Shown here piece after piece: positions 1-6,732 of a stretch of 7,174 nucleotides of DNA (its first letter is position 1; each line of letters opens with the position of its first letter). The notes beneath the pieces were generated by a model, which did no database searches, was not told the origin of the DNA, and saw only the letters and a program-made list of their open reading frames with translations. Position numbers and translations under genes: made by a program. This DNA is from Halieaceae bacterium (lineage in GTDB: Bacteria > Pseudomonadota > Gammaproteobacteria > Pseudomonadales > Halieaceae). The DNA is taken from contig JABJAS010000073.1 in the NCBI GenBank assembly GCA_018666055.1, positions 1-7,174 on the forward strand, written 5' to 3'.

Positions 1-522
1 GCAATGGAGGCAGATCAAGGTGGGGTCTTACTGATTGATGAAATCGACAAAGCCGATTTCGAATTTGAGTCGTTGCTCTTAGAAGTGCTCTCGGACTATC
101 AGGTATCAATTCCCGAACTTGGCACCATTCGTGCTCGCTCCAAACCATTAGTATTCCTCACCAGTAACGATACGCGGGACCTCTCCGACGCGCTAAAGCG
201 TCGCTGTCTGCACCTCCACATCCCCTTTCCGACTGTCGAGTTAGAGGCAAAAATAGTCGCCAGTCGCGTGCCTGAACTGGCGCAGTCCATGACGAAAAAG
301 CTGGTCCAATTTGTTCACGCTGTGCGGTCATTGGATCTTAAAAAGGCACCGGCTATTTCAGAGACCGTCGATTGGGCTAAAAGTCTTTTGCTACTGCACG
401 CCAAAGACTTAGACAGCGCGCTTGTTCAGGACACACTCAACGTCTTACTGAAGTACGAGGACGATATCCAAACAGCACAGGGGCAGCTCTCTAAACTCAT
501 GGTCGCTGCAGTAGAGCCGTAA
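1..522 (+). CDS. MoxR/CoxD-like AAA+ ATPase (5' truncated by window edge)
   Basis: Only the last 173 codons are present; the reading frame is open to the first base, so the ATG at position 4 is probably internal. Visible in the fragment: a Walker B stretch LLIDEIDKAD (fragment residues 10-19), a sensor-1 segment FLTSNDT with Asn56, and an ALKRRC segment with candidate arginine-finger residues Arg67/Arg68. The Walker A loop and about 100 N-terminal residues must lie upstream. The wording TSNDTRDLSDALKRRC is typical of the MoxR/CoxD branch of AAA+ ATPases, which act as ATP-driven chaperones and usually work with a VWA-domain partner. Such a partner begins 5 bp after this stop codon, so the two are very likely co-transcribed. 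In carboxydotrophs the related CoxD helps mature the CO dehydrogenase active site; no such enzyme is visible here, so the client is unknown. Family call is firm, specific role is not. Confidence 0.9.
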   Translation, partial: AMEADQGGVLLIDEIDKADFEFESLLLEVLSDYQVSIPELGTIRARSKPLVFLTSNDTRDLSDALKRRCLHLHIPFPTVELEAKIVASRVPELAQSMTKKLVQFVHAVRSLDLKKAPAISETVDWAKSLLLLHAKDLDSALVQDTLNVLLKYEDDIQTAQGQLSKLMVAAVEP

Positions 523-527
523 CACCA

Positions 528-1973
528 ATGGGGCAAGGGGAACACGATAAGACCACCGACGGCGCCAATCATGGCGCCGTCAGTAGCGATCAACTGCTCG
601 CTTTCATGCAGTATTTGAGGGGTCAAAAAATAGCGGTATCACCGGCCGACACGCTCGATGCCGTCGCCGTCGCCGAATTATTGGGCTATGACAATCGCAC
701 CCTGCTACGCAACGGTCTGGCTTCGACACTGGCTAAATCTGCCCACGAACTGACCGTATTTGAAACCGCATTCGACCAGTACTTTCAACCCACGATGCGA
801 AGACCCAGCGCGCCTGCAGCATCGAACGATGATGGCGCCGACGCGACGCTACCCCCCGAAACAGACGACCCCATGCCCGCCTCCACACCGGAGCAAAGCA
901 ATGAGGATCCACTGGACGGTCTGCGCGGCAATAGCCTGTTTGATGCGCTAGAAAACAGAGATGACAGTGCCTTGTCTGTCGCCATTGAGACCGCTGCGGC
1001 AGACGCCAAAGTGGATGATATTTCACTGTTTACGCAGCGTGGGCAGTATGTCCGGAAAATACTGGACGCTTTGGGCGATGAGGCGCTGAGGGATGCCGCC
1101 ATCGAGTTTGAACAGAGCGAGCCCGCTGCCTTCGAAGCGGTACAGGCGTTAAGGGAGCAACTGCGCGAGCGCGTCAGAGACCGTGTCGAGCGCGCCTATC
1201 TCATTCACGCTAAAGCCGAGACAGAAGATCTGCTGGATGAATCACTCTCAAAGATCAAACTGGGCAATGTTGATCACAGCCAGATGGCGCGCCTAAAGCG
1301 CTTGATGGATCGTATGGCACGTAAACTGGCTGCAAGGCATGGCAGACGCCGTCGACGTTACCGCCGGGGGAGGTTGAACGTGGGAGAAACTGTGCGACGC
1401 GCAATTCCAACAGACGGCGTCCCCTTCTCGCCCCGTTGGCGTAAGTCTGAGCGGAAACGTCCGCAAATTATGGCGATTTGCGATGTGAGCGGCTCGGTCG
1501 CCGCCTACGCCAAGTTTCTATTGATGTTTCTCTATGCATTACAAGACGTGCTGCCGAGAACACGGACTTTTGCTTTTTCAGCCGCACTGGGGGAAGTGAG
1601 CGACCTGTTTGCTGACTTACCCGTGGCCGAGGCGATTGAGCGGGTCAATCTCAAATATGGCGGTGCCACAGACTACGGACGAGCACTGCACGAGTTTTCG
1701 GAGTCCGCATTAGCGGAAGTGAATAATGCGACCACCATCATCATTCTAGGCGACGCACGCAATAACCAAGCCGACCCCAGACTCGACTTACTGGCAGAAA
1801 TGAAAGCGCGCGCCAAACAGCTGATATGGCTGAACCCAGAATCCATTCGATTATGGGGTACCGGCGACTCCGAAATGCTGCGCGTAAAAAGGCACTGCCA
1901 TCTCGCGCGCGAGTGCAATAACCTCGAGCAGCTTGAGCGCATTATTGATAAGTTGCTCTCCGACAGACGCTAA
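528..1973 (+). CDS. CoxE-like VWA-domain protein, partner of the MoxR ATPase
   Basis: The product is 481 aa and probably cytosolic, as no signal peptide or membrane segment is seen. Residues about 20-90 are a helical N-terminal region that starts LLAFMQYLRGQKIAVSPADT, as in CoxE-like proteins. Residues about 92-130 are a Pro/Asp/Glu-rich, probably disordered linker. A very basic patch (RRRRRYRR, 273-280) precedes the C-terminal VWA domain (about 310-475). The metal-ion-dependent adhesion site (MIDAS) is complete: Asp319-x-Ser321-x-Ser323 (DVSGS), Thr381 in GGATDYG, and Asp409 in ILGDARNN. The WLNPE motif (434-438) is another CoxE hallmark. The ATG is 5 bp after the ATPase stop with no convincing Shine-Dalgarno sequence, which suggests translational coupling; an alternative in-frame Met27 would lose conserved N-terminal residues. 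With MoxR ATPases, VWA proteins are thought to present substrates for remodelling or metal-cofactor insertion. The client cannot be deduced here. Confidence 0.9.
   Translation: MGQGEHDKTTDGANHGAVSSDQLLAFMQYLRGQKIAVSPADTLDAVAVAELLGYDNRTLLRNGLASTLAKSAHELTVFETAFDQYFQPTMRRPSAPAASNDDGADATLPPETDDPMPASTPEQSNEDPLDGLRGNSLFDALENRDDSALSVAIETAAADAKVDDISLFTQRGQYVRKILDALGDEALRDAAIEFEQSEPAAFEAVQALREQLRERVRDRVERAYLIHAKAETEDLLDESLSKIKLGNVDHSQMARLKRLMDRMARKLAARHGRRRRRYRRGRLNVGETVRRAIPTDGVPFSPRWRKSERKRPQIMAICDVSGSVAAYAKFLLMFLYALQDVLPRTRTFAFSAALGEVSDLFADLPVAEAIERVNLKYGGATDYGRALHEFSESALAEVNNATTIIILGDARNNQADPRLDLLAEMKARAKQLIWLNPESIRLWGTGDSEMLRVKRHCHLARECNNLEQLERIIDKLLSDRR
558..581 (+). repeat. Perfect 9-bp GC-rich inverted repeat early in the VWA gene
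   Basis: The arms GACGGCGCC (558-566) and GGCGCCGTC (573-581) are perfect reverse complements around the loop AATCAT. Each arm itself contains the palindrome GGCGCC. Beyond one mismatch (C557/A582) two more pairs can form. It lies 30 nt downstream of the VWA start codon, encoding residues 11-18, and no T-tract follows, so it is not an intrinsic terminator. An mRNA hairpin that tunes translation of the second gene is possible, but this is inference. Confidence 0.6.
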
Positions 1974-2116
1974 CACCCTCAGCAACGCAATGAGGTAGCC
2001 CCCCTCACTGATCTATTTCGCCGATTTATTTCACTGGGCATGCTGTTACCGGAACACCCGCTCTGCATCAAACGCGAATGGATAGGCCTCTCAATCCGGT
2101 TCTGCCCTGGCCCATC

Positions 2117-3223
2117 TTAAGCGTCTGATGCCAAGGTAAAACGGGCTCCTTCTGGCTGTCTCTGATCGCCCTCAAGCTTGAACTTTAAGCGCAAATTATT
2201 TTCGGAATCCGCGTTGTGCAGGGCTTCTTTTTCCGAGATGAGACCGGCCTGACACAAGTCAAATAGCGCCATGTCGAAGGTCTTCATGCCGCGATCTTTT
2301 GATTTCTCCATGATCTCTTTAAGACCGCTAATATCGCCTCGCAGAATCAACTCTTTGACAGTCGGTGAGCCCAGCATGACTTCGATTGCCGCGGATCTTC
2401 CGCCCTCATTGTTGGGGATCAATCGCTGTGACACAAAAGCTTGCAAATTCAGTGATAAATCTAACAGTAACTGTTGACGCTTTTCCTCGGGGAAAAAATT
2501 AATAATGCGGTCCAAAGCCTGATTAGCACTGTTGGCATGGAGCGTCGATATACAGAGGTGTCCGGTTTCCGAGAAAGAGAGCGCATGCTCCATCGTCTCG
2601 CGATCTCGAATTTCACCAATCAAAATCACATCGGGTGCCTGTCGCAATGTGTTTTTTAAAGCGCTCTGCCAGTCGCGGGTATCGACCCCCACCTCGCGTT
2701 GATTCACGATCGATTTTTGATGTTGATGCACAAATTCGACAGGATCTTCAATCGTCACGATATGCCCACTGGCGTGGCGATTACGGTAATCAATCATTGC
2801 GGCAAGTGACGTCGATTTTCCCGAACCGGTCGCGCCCACAAATAGCAGCAACCCGCGCTTCGCCATAATCAAGTCAGTCAGTATTTCGGGCAATCCCAGA
2901 TCACGCCAGCAGGGAATATCGGAAACAATAAAGCGAGCCACGATGCTCACTTCACTCCGTTGTCGAAAAATATTGACCCTAAAACGGCCTATTTCAGGCA
3001 GTGACACCGCCAGATTCATCTCGAGATCGCGCTCAAATTCTTGGCGTTGCGCCTCATCCATCAACTCATTGGCAATATTACTCACTTCGCCAGGCGCCAA
3101 TGTCTCAACGGACAGTGCGGTAAGCGCACCATCAAACTTGGCGCAAGCCGGTGCACCGGTTGCCAAATAAAGGTCTGATCCTTGGCGGTCTGCCAGCTCT
3201 TTTAACCATCCATAGATTCGCAT
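2117..3223 (-). CDS. pilU: PilU-like type IV pilus retraction (twitching) ATPase
   Basis: The product is a cytoplasmic hexameric secretion-type ATPase of the PilT/PilU family, which helps depolymerise type IVa pili at the inner-membrane base. Using the ATG at 3223 (368 aa): Walker A GATGSGKST at 130-138, Asp box VTIEDPVEF about 156-164, Walker B DVILIGEIRD at 198-207, and His box STLHANSANQALDRI at 226-240. The C-terminal part (SPTVKELILRGD...EIMEKSKDRGMKTFDMALFDLC...ENNLRL) reads like PilU rather than PilT, which has AIRNLIRE at the equivalent place. A GTG at 3232 would add three residues, but it sits only 2 nt from the AAGGAG ribosome site, whereas the ATG is 11 nt away, so I prefer the ATG. 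PilU normally works with PilT, and the two genes are often adjacent; here no pilT is next to it, since gshA diverges upstream and the VWA gene converges downstream. Confidence 0.93.
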   Translation of the reverse strand: MRIYGWLKELADRQGSDLYLATGAPACAKFDGALTALSVETLAPGEVSNIANELMDEAQRQEFERDLEMNLAVSLPEIGRFRVNIFRQRSEVSIVARFIVSDIPCWRDLGLPEILTDLIMAKRGLLLFVGATGSGKSTSLAAMIDYRNRHASGHIVTIEDPVEFVHQHQKSIVNQREVGVDTRDWQSALKNTLRQAPDVILIGEIRDRETMEHALSFSETGHLCISTLHANSANQALDRIINFFPEEKRQQLLLDLSLNLQAFVSQRLIPNNEGGRSAAIEVMLGSPTVKELILRGDISGLKEIMEKSKDRGMKTFDMALFDLCQAGLISEKEALHNADSENNLRLKFKLEGDQRQPEGARFTLASDA

Positions 3224-3234
3224 GACTGACACTA

Positions 3235-3240
3235 CTCCTT
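3235..3240 (-). promoter_or_regulatory. Ribosome binding site of pilU (decides start)
   Basis: AAGGAG on the minus strand. It is 11 nt before the ATG at 3223 and only 2 nt before an in-frame GTG at 3232, which favours the ATG. Confidence 0.6.
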
Positions 3241-3286
3241 GTGTTCACGTCTGGGGCCGAGAGACTCCCACCAACTTAATGGCATC

Positions 3287-3301
3287 GCCTCTGTACGAGG
3301 C
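3287..3301. repeat. Small inverted repeat in the pilU/gshA divergent gap
   Basis: GCCTC and GAGGC are 5-bp complementary arms around TGTAC. It lies midway between the divergent pilU and gshA starts, a place where an operator could act, but arms this short arise often by chance. I could not pick out convincing -35/-10 pairs for either gene in this gap of about 170 bp. Confidence 0.25.
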
Positions 3302-3383
3302 CTCCCTGGCACCGTACACTCCGCCCCAATTTAACGCCGTCTGCCATACTTAGCCCAGTGCTATTGTCGTCAATTCATCACAC

Positions 3384-3388
3384 AGGAG
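3384..3388 (+). promoter_or_regulatory. Ribosome binding site of gshA (decides GTG start)
   Basis: AGGAG lies 5 nt before the GTG at 3394. The longer in-frame GTG at 3358 has no such site upstream, so the shorter form is preferred. Confidence 0.75.
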
Positions 3389-3393
3389 AGACC

Positions 3394-4986
3394 GTGTCGA
3401 ATTACGCTTCAGTCTTTCGCCAGGTGCTGAATGCGCACCCAGAGCTGCTTTCCCAGATTCGACGTGGTGTGGAGAAAGAGAGCCTGCGTGTCACGGAGGA
3501 TCAGGCAACGCTTGCCCAGACTCAACATCCAGCGGCGCTGGGCTCGGCACTGACACACCCCGCTATTACGACCGATTATTCGGAAGCGTTACTCGAATTT
3601 ATTACTCCGGCCGAATCGTCGATCGAAGCAACAGAGCAGTCGCTGGCAGATTTACACCGATTTACGGCTCGGCAACTCGACAAGGAGCTGCTCTGGAATG
3701 CCAGCATGCCGTGCATTGTCAGTGGCGATGCAGAGATTCCCATCGCCCAATTTGGCCAGTCCAATGTCGGGCAGATGAAACGCATTTACCGAAATGGTTT
3801 GAGCGTACGATACGGTCGCAAAATGCAGGCTATTGCCGGGCTTCATTACAACTTTTCACTACCACTCGATTTTTGGTCCACGGTAGGAACACAACTTGAA
3901 CCCGGTCGTGATCCGATGCAGCTGCAAACCGATGGGTATCTGAGCCTGATTCGCAACTTTTTTTCGCGAGCCTGGGTGCTGCTTTATCTGCTGGGCGCAT
4001 CGCCCACTGTTTGCGCCAGCTTTGTGCAGGGCAATCGCAATCATCACCTCAAACCAATGGGCGACGATCACCACAGTTATTACCTCCCCTATGCCACCTC
4101 TCTAAGGATGGGGGACCTCGGCTACACCAGTAATGCTCAGGCAGATTTGAATGTCTGTTATAACGATCTAGATCAGTATATTTCAACGTTACGCAATGCC
4201 ATCCTGACGCCGCATCAGGCCTATCAGGACTTCACCTTCATGGATAATGGTGAACCGGCTCAGCTCAACGACTCACTGCTTCAAATTGAAAATGAGTATT
4301 ACAGTCCGATCCGACCAAAGCGGGTTACCGAAAGTGGTGAAGCGCCGATTGCGGCCCTTGGGCGCAACGGTATTGAGTACATCGAAGTGCGCTGTGTCGA
4401 TATCAATCCCTTCATTCCTTATGGCATCGATGCCGATACAATGCGCTTGCTCGATCTTTTTCTCATGTCGTGCCTCATTGACGATAGCCCACTGTGCGAT
4501 GAAGCCGGTCAAAAAAGAAATGAAATCAACCTACAGCGCATGATTAATCGTGGGAGAGAACCGGATTTGACGCTGCTATCAGCGAGTGGCATCGAGACGC
4601 CTATGCAATTGCTGGCGCAACCGGTTCTCGAGCGCATGGCAGAAATTGCCGAATGGTTTACCAGTGAGGACTCGGCAGATGACTATCGCCGGGTCGCAGC
4701 CGAGGCCGGGCAAAAATTCGCGGACCCGGACCAGACACTCTCTGCTCGAATGCTGCGTGAAATGGCAGAGAGCGGACTCAGTTATTCACAGCTCGCGTTA
4801 CGTTATTCTCGCCAATGGCACGCTCAACACCTGAGCGATCCCCTCTCAGAGGCAGCGTCTACTCGGCTAAAAATTGAGGCTGAACAGTCGATCCATCGGC
4901 AACACGCTATTGAGTCTCAGGATAGCGAGGCTTTTGAGGATTATCTCAGCTCGTTCTATCAGCAGTATCAGAGTAGCGACGCCTGA
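3394..4986 (+). CDS. gshA: Glutamate-cysteine ligase (gamma-glutamylcysteine synthetase)
   Basis: The enzyme catalyses the first and rate-limiting step of glutathione synthesis: ATP-dependent joining of L-glutamate through its gamma-carboxyl to L-cysteine in the cytosol. The product is 530 aa, close to the 518 aa of the E. coli enzyme. From the GTG start, HP at 15-16 and RGVEKESLRV (24-33) fall at the same residue numbers as HP and RGLERETLRV in E. coli GshA from memory, including Glu27 and Glu29 of the ATP/metal site. Other shared blocks are LGSALTHPAITTDYSEALLEFITP, SMPC, YGRKMQAIAGLHYNFSLP and GIEYIEVRCVDINPF. The family is the proteobacterial type 1 ligase. The gene is alone on its strand: pilU diverges upstream and the FKBP gene converges downstream, with a hairpin terminator at 5016-5039. 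gshB is not in the window. An upstream GTG at 3358 would add 12 residues but lacks a ribosome site. Confidence 0.97.
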   Translation: MSNYASVFRQVLNAHPELLSQIRRGVEKESLRVTEDQATLAQTQHPAALGSALTHPAITTDYSEALLEFITPAESSIEATEQSLADLHRFTARQLDKELLWNASMPCIVSGDAEIPIAQFGQSNVGQMKRIYRNGLSVRYGRKMQAIAGLHYNFSLPLDFWSTVGTQLEPGRDPMQLQTDGYLSLIRNFFSRAWVLLYLLGASPTVCASFVQGNRNHHLKPMGDDHHSYYLPYATSLRMGDLGYTSNAQADLNVCYNDLDQYISTLRNAILTPHQAYQDFTFMDNGEPAQLNDSLLQIENEYYSPIRPKRVTESGEAPIAALGRNGIEYIEVRCVDINPFIPYGIDADTMRLLDLFLMSCLIDDSPLCDEAGQKRNEINLQRMINRGREPDLTLLSASGIETPMQLLAQPVLERMAEIAEWFTSEDSADDYRRVAAEAGQKFADPDQTLSARMLREMAESGLSYSQLALRYSRQWHAQHLSDPLSEAASTRLKIEAEQSIHRQHAIESQDSEAFEDYLSSFYQQYQSSDA

Positions 4987-5015
4987 GCGCACTGACACCG
5001 GGTTAACCGCTCAAC

Positions 5016-5039
5016 AAAAAACGCCCCGCAGGGCGCTTT
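5016..5039. terminator. Terminator between gshA and the FKBP operon, strongest on the minus strand
   Basis: Complementary arms CGCCC (5022-5026) and GGGCG (5031-5035) enclose four bases. Read on the minus strand, the loop is TGCG closed by C-G, which fits the stable cUNCGg tetraloop class; the stem extends by a G-T wobble and A-T pairs into a run of six T (complement of A5016-A5021). This is a good intrinsic terminator for the fkp operon, whose last stop is 5093. On the plus strand only three T follow (5037-5039), so for gshA, which ends at 4986, it is weaker. Confidence 0.8.
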
Positions 5040-5092
5040 ACCTATCATGACGCAGTCTCGGCGACCGCACCTCACCAAACTTGACAGCGAAG

Positions 5093-5821
5093 TTACTCGC
5101 CGTCGGCGTTGGCTACCGCGATGAGCTCCACATCAAACAACAACGTGGCGTTGGGTCCAATCATCTGCCCCGCACCACCCTCGCCGTAGCCTAATTGTGG
5201 TGGGATGATAAATTTGAATTTACCACCGGGCTTCATCAACTGTAGACCCTCAGTCCAGCCGGGGATCACCTGTGTCACGCCAAAGGTCACCGTCTGTCCA
5301 CGCTCATAACTGCTATCGAATACCGTTCCGTCGATTAAGCGACCCTCGTAATGGACTTCAACAGAATCTGCCAACACGGGGCTATCGCCCTCGCCCGCCT
5401 CAACCACGATGTATTGCAGTCCCGACTCTGTCGTTTGTACTTCTTCATCACTGCTCATCTCTGCCATGTAGGCTATACCCTCGTCTAAATTGGTTTGTGA
5501 GACTGCGACGCGCTCGGCTTCTACTTCAGCCTGACGTCGCTCTTGGAAAGCAGTCATTTCGGTGTTGATTTCCTCTTCTGTCAGACGTGCTTCGGCGCCC
5601 TCGACGGCGTCCGCAAGCCCCGCGGCGTAGGCATTCACATCAATGGCCATGCCATCGGCTGCCATCCGCTGCCCCATCCGCAAACCAATGCCGTAGCTTA
5701 ATCGCGCCTCAGTTGACTCCAAGTTGACCGGTTGCTCCTGCGCGGTGCTGTCGCACCCCATCACTGCCAGCAACGTCACTGCGCCGGCGATTCGACTCAT
5801 TCTCGAAATTGAGATGCTCAT
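5093..5821 (-). CDS. Lipoprotein FKBP-type peptidyl-prolyl cis-trans isomerase (Mip/FkpA-like)
   Basis: The product is 242 aa and catalyses cis-trans isomerisation of X-Pro bonds, assisting protein folding outside the cytoplasm. Residues 1-22 form a lipoprotein signal ending LAVMG before Cys23 (lipobox V-M-G-C). Residues about 33-125 are an FKBP-N-like helical dimerisation region, rich in Glu and Ala. Residues about 133-236 are the FKBP domain, with the pocket residues expected from FKBP12: Tyr158, Phe168, Asp169, Phe180, Val185, Ile186, Trp189, Tyr212 and Phe229. All are present, so catalysis is expected. The residue after the lipidated Cys is Asp, a +2 signal that in E. coli favours inner-membrane retention. 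Start choice: the ATG at 5821 has GGGAG 10 nt upstream and sits right before the signal peptide; the open frame runs 32 codons further but into the preceding gene. It is the last gene of a three-gene operon, 44 bp after the DUF2390 stop. Confidence 0.94.
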   Translation of the reverse strand: MSISISRMSRIAGAVTLLAVMGCDSTAQEQPVNLESTEARLSYGIGLRMGQRMAADGMAIDVNAYAAGLADAVEGAEARLTEEEINTEMTAFQERRQAEVEAERVAVSQTNLDEGIAYMAEMSSDEEVQTTESGLQYIVVEAGEGDSPVLADSVEVHYEGRLIDGTVFDSSYERGQTVTFGVTQVIPGWTEGLQLMKPGGKFKFIIPPQLGYGEGGAGQMIGPNATLLFDVELIAVANADGE

Positions 5822-5865
5822 CGTATTGCTACTCCCTAAGTCGTGCTCAAAAATGAAGGCTGATA

Positions 5866-6363
5866 TTACGTGCCCTTTTCCAGCAGTGCCACCAAATGGA
5901 GGCGTTCTAGCGCACATTTACCATCAAAAAACGTCGGCAACACACTGAGATTTGACGACATCAATGCCGAAGGCGTCGCCTTTTCGACTGGCGAGACAAG
6001 TCCTTTTGACGGGTTTCGGTCTTCCATCACGCCTGACCACATCAGCTCAGCGAGATGCCGCTCTGCCGCCACTTCGAGTGCGAGTAAGTGTTGCCGAGAG
6101 TCACTCAGGTCTGCGTCGGCGGTCCATCGTGCGCGGGTAGCCCGGAGGGGCAAAACCACTTCGTCAATCCATGTGCGCGTCGAGACAGCCATCGCCCGCA
6201 CGTCATCAAGCTGCCATTGTCGATCGTGACTCGCCAGCCAACAGGCAAACAGCGCTTCTAAAATGACGAGATCCTCTGTGTCTTGCAAGCGCAGTAGGTG
6301 TTGCTGAACCCCAGCACGACGATAGCAAGCAACGGCCCAATCCCAGAATGCGTCGACGGTCAT
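5866..6363 (-). CDS. DUF2390 / TIGR02444 family protein of unknown function
   Basis: The product is 165 aa, soluble and probably cytosolic, and mostly helical. The conserved core spans roughly residues 5-110: FWDWAVACYRRAGVQQHLLRLQD near the start, LEALFACWLA (35-44) where the family usually has a LLFCLWL-like helix, W65-IDEVVLPLR (65-74), and a Glu/Ala-rich helix LLALEVAAERHLAELMW. The last 50 or so residues look less conserved and may be flexible. No catalytic motif is apparent. The ATG at 6363 overlaps the stop of the GIY-YIG gene as ATGA and has AGGAG 10 nt upstream, so it is chosen over an in-frame start 13 codons earlier. The overlap implies translational coupling with the upstream gene, and the FKBP gene follows 44 bp later. 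Family assignment is from remembered sequence patterns; the function is unknown. Confidence 0.8.
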   Translation of the reverse strand: MTVDAFWDWAVACYRRAGVQQHLLRLQDTEDLVILEALFACWLASHDRQWQLDDVRAMAVSTRTWIDEVVLPLRATRARWTADADLSDSRQHLLALEVAAERHLAELMWSGVMEDRNPSKGLVSPVEKATPSALMSSNLSVLPTFFDGKCALERLHLVALLEKGT

Positions 6364-6692
6364 GCCGGATCCACTCCTCTCGTCGCGACGATCAAATCCC
6401 ATTTTTGCTGACGGCTCAATCGCCGTAAGGCCGATTCTCGCTGCTGAGCGTCAGATCTTGAGTCACAACGAGCCCACCACATCAACGCAACCGGGCGCCT
6501 CCCCTGGGTGTATCTCGCACCGCCGACAATGTCGCCATTATGCTGGCGCAGACGGCGCTCCAGGTCAGTGGTGACTCCAGAATACAATGAGTCATCGCTG
6601 CAGCGCAGCAGGTACACCCGCCATTCTTTTCCACTTGAACTGCTTGAAGCGCTTGCCGGTTGGCAAGCAGTGATATATTTTCCCTCTGACAT
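6360..6692 (-). CDS. GIY-YIG domain protein, UPF0213 (YhbQ-like)
   Basis: The product is 110 aa. The GIY-YIG core covers residues about 24-100: VYLL (26-29) replaces GIY, LYSGVT (36-41) supplies the YIG half, followed by the Arg-rich helix TTDLERRLRQHN, and Glu86 in RESALRRLSRQQKWDLI is the likely metal-binding glutamate. Single-domain proteins of this type are thought to be nucleases acting on nucleic acid, but most have no known substrate. Residues 5-22 form an unusual Ala/Ser-rich N-terminal extension ending SSSSSGKE. The ATG at 6692 is chosen because AGGGA lies 10 nt upstream; an ATG at 6716 would add eight residues but has no ribosome site, and the still longer open frame runs antisense through trxA and is spurious. 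It is the first gene of the minus-strand operon, its stop overlapping the DUF2390 start. Confidence 0.85.
   Translation of the reverse strand: MSEGKYITACQPASASSSSSGKEWRVYLLRCSDDSLYSGVTTDLERRLRQHNGDIVGGARYTQGRRPVALMWWARCDSRSDAQQRESALRRLSRQQKWDLIVATRGVDPA
6651..6668. repeat. Inverted repeat overlapping a possible trxA promoter
   Basis: GCTTGCC (6651-6657) and GGCAAGC (6662-6668) are perfect 7-bp arms around GGTT. The repeat lies inside the start of the GIY-YIG gene, about 80 bp before the trxA ATG, and overlaps the candidate -35 box of trxA. It could be an operator; part of it encodes the ACQPAS stretch of the GIY-YIG protein, so coding chance is an alternative. Confidence 0.45.
6653..6681 (+). 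promoter_or_regulatory. Candidate trxA promoter
   Basis: TTGCCG (6653-6658) can serve as -35 with TATTTT (6676-6681) at 17 bp, or with the better TATATT (6674-6679) at a short 15 bp. Both fit sigma-70 only moderately. It would give a leader of roughly 60 nt before trxA and lies within the GIY-YIG coding sequence. This is inference from position and partial consensus. Confidence 0.3.
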
Positions 6693-6715
6693 TAGAACGT
6701 TTTCCCTACGAGCCA

Positions 6716-6732
6716 TGGTCAGATGCTGACCA
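6716..6732. repeat. 17-bp dyad in the trxA / GIY-YIG divergent gap
   Basis: TGGTCAG and CTGACCA are perfect 7-bp arms separated by ATG. The dyad fills most of the 55-bp gap between the GIY-YIG start and trxA, ending 6 nt before the trxA ribosome site (GGAG, 6739-6742). It could bind a regulator of both genes, or form a leader hairpin that affects trxA translation. Confidence 0.5.

Noticed and set aside
785..1102. Minus-strand frames of about 100 codons within the VWA gene
   Set aside because: They are antisense shadows of a clearly coding frame, with low-complexity Ser/Ala-rich products and no family resemblance.
1991..2007. TGAGG/CCTCA hairpin between the convergent VWA and pilU genes as a terminator
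   Set aside because: Only five pairs, a seven-base loop and no T-tract on either strand. The 143-bp gap shows no convincing terminator.
2048..2100. ACCGGA/TCCGGT distant inverted repeat
   Set aside because: Six-base arms separated by 41 bases are not distinguishable from chance.
2041..2121. 26-codon ATG frame (MLLPEHPLCIK...) in the convergent gap
   Set aside because: No ribosome site, no recognisable feature and a length expected by chance.
3358..3393. Upstream GTG start for gshA
   Set aside because: No Shine-Dalgarno sequence precedes it, and the start at 3394 lines up with E. coli GshA residue for residue.
5822..5917. Extension of the FKBP reading frame by 32 codons
   Set aside because: It overlaps the end of the DUF2390 gene and would bury the lipoprotein signal; the ATG at 5821 has its own ribosome site.
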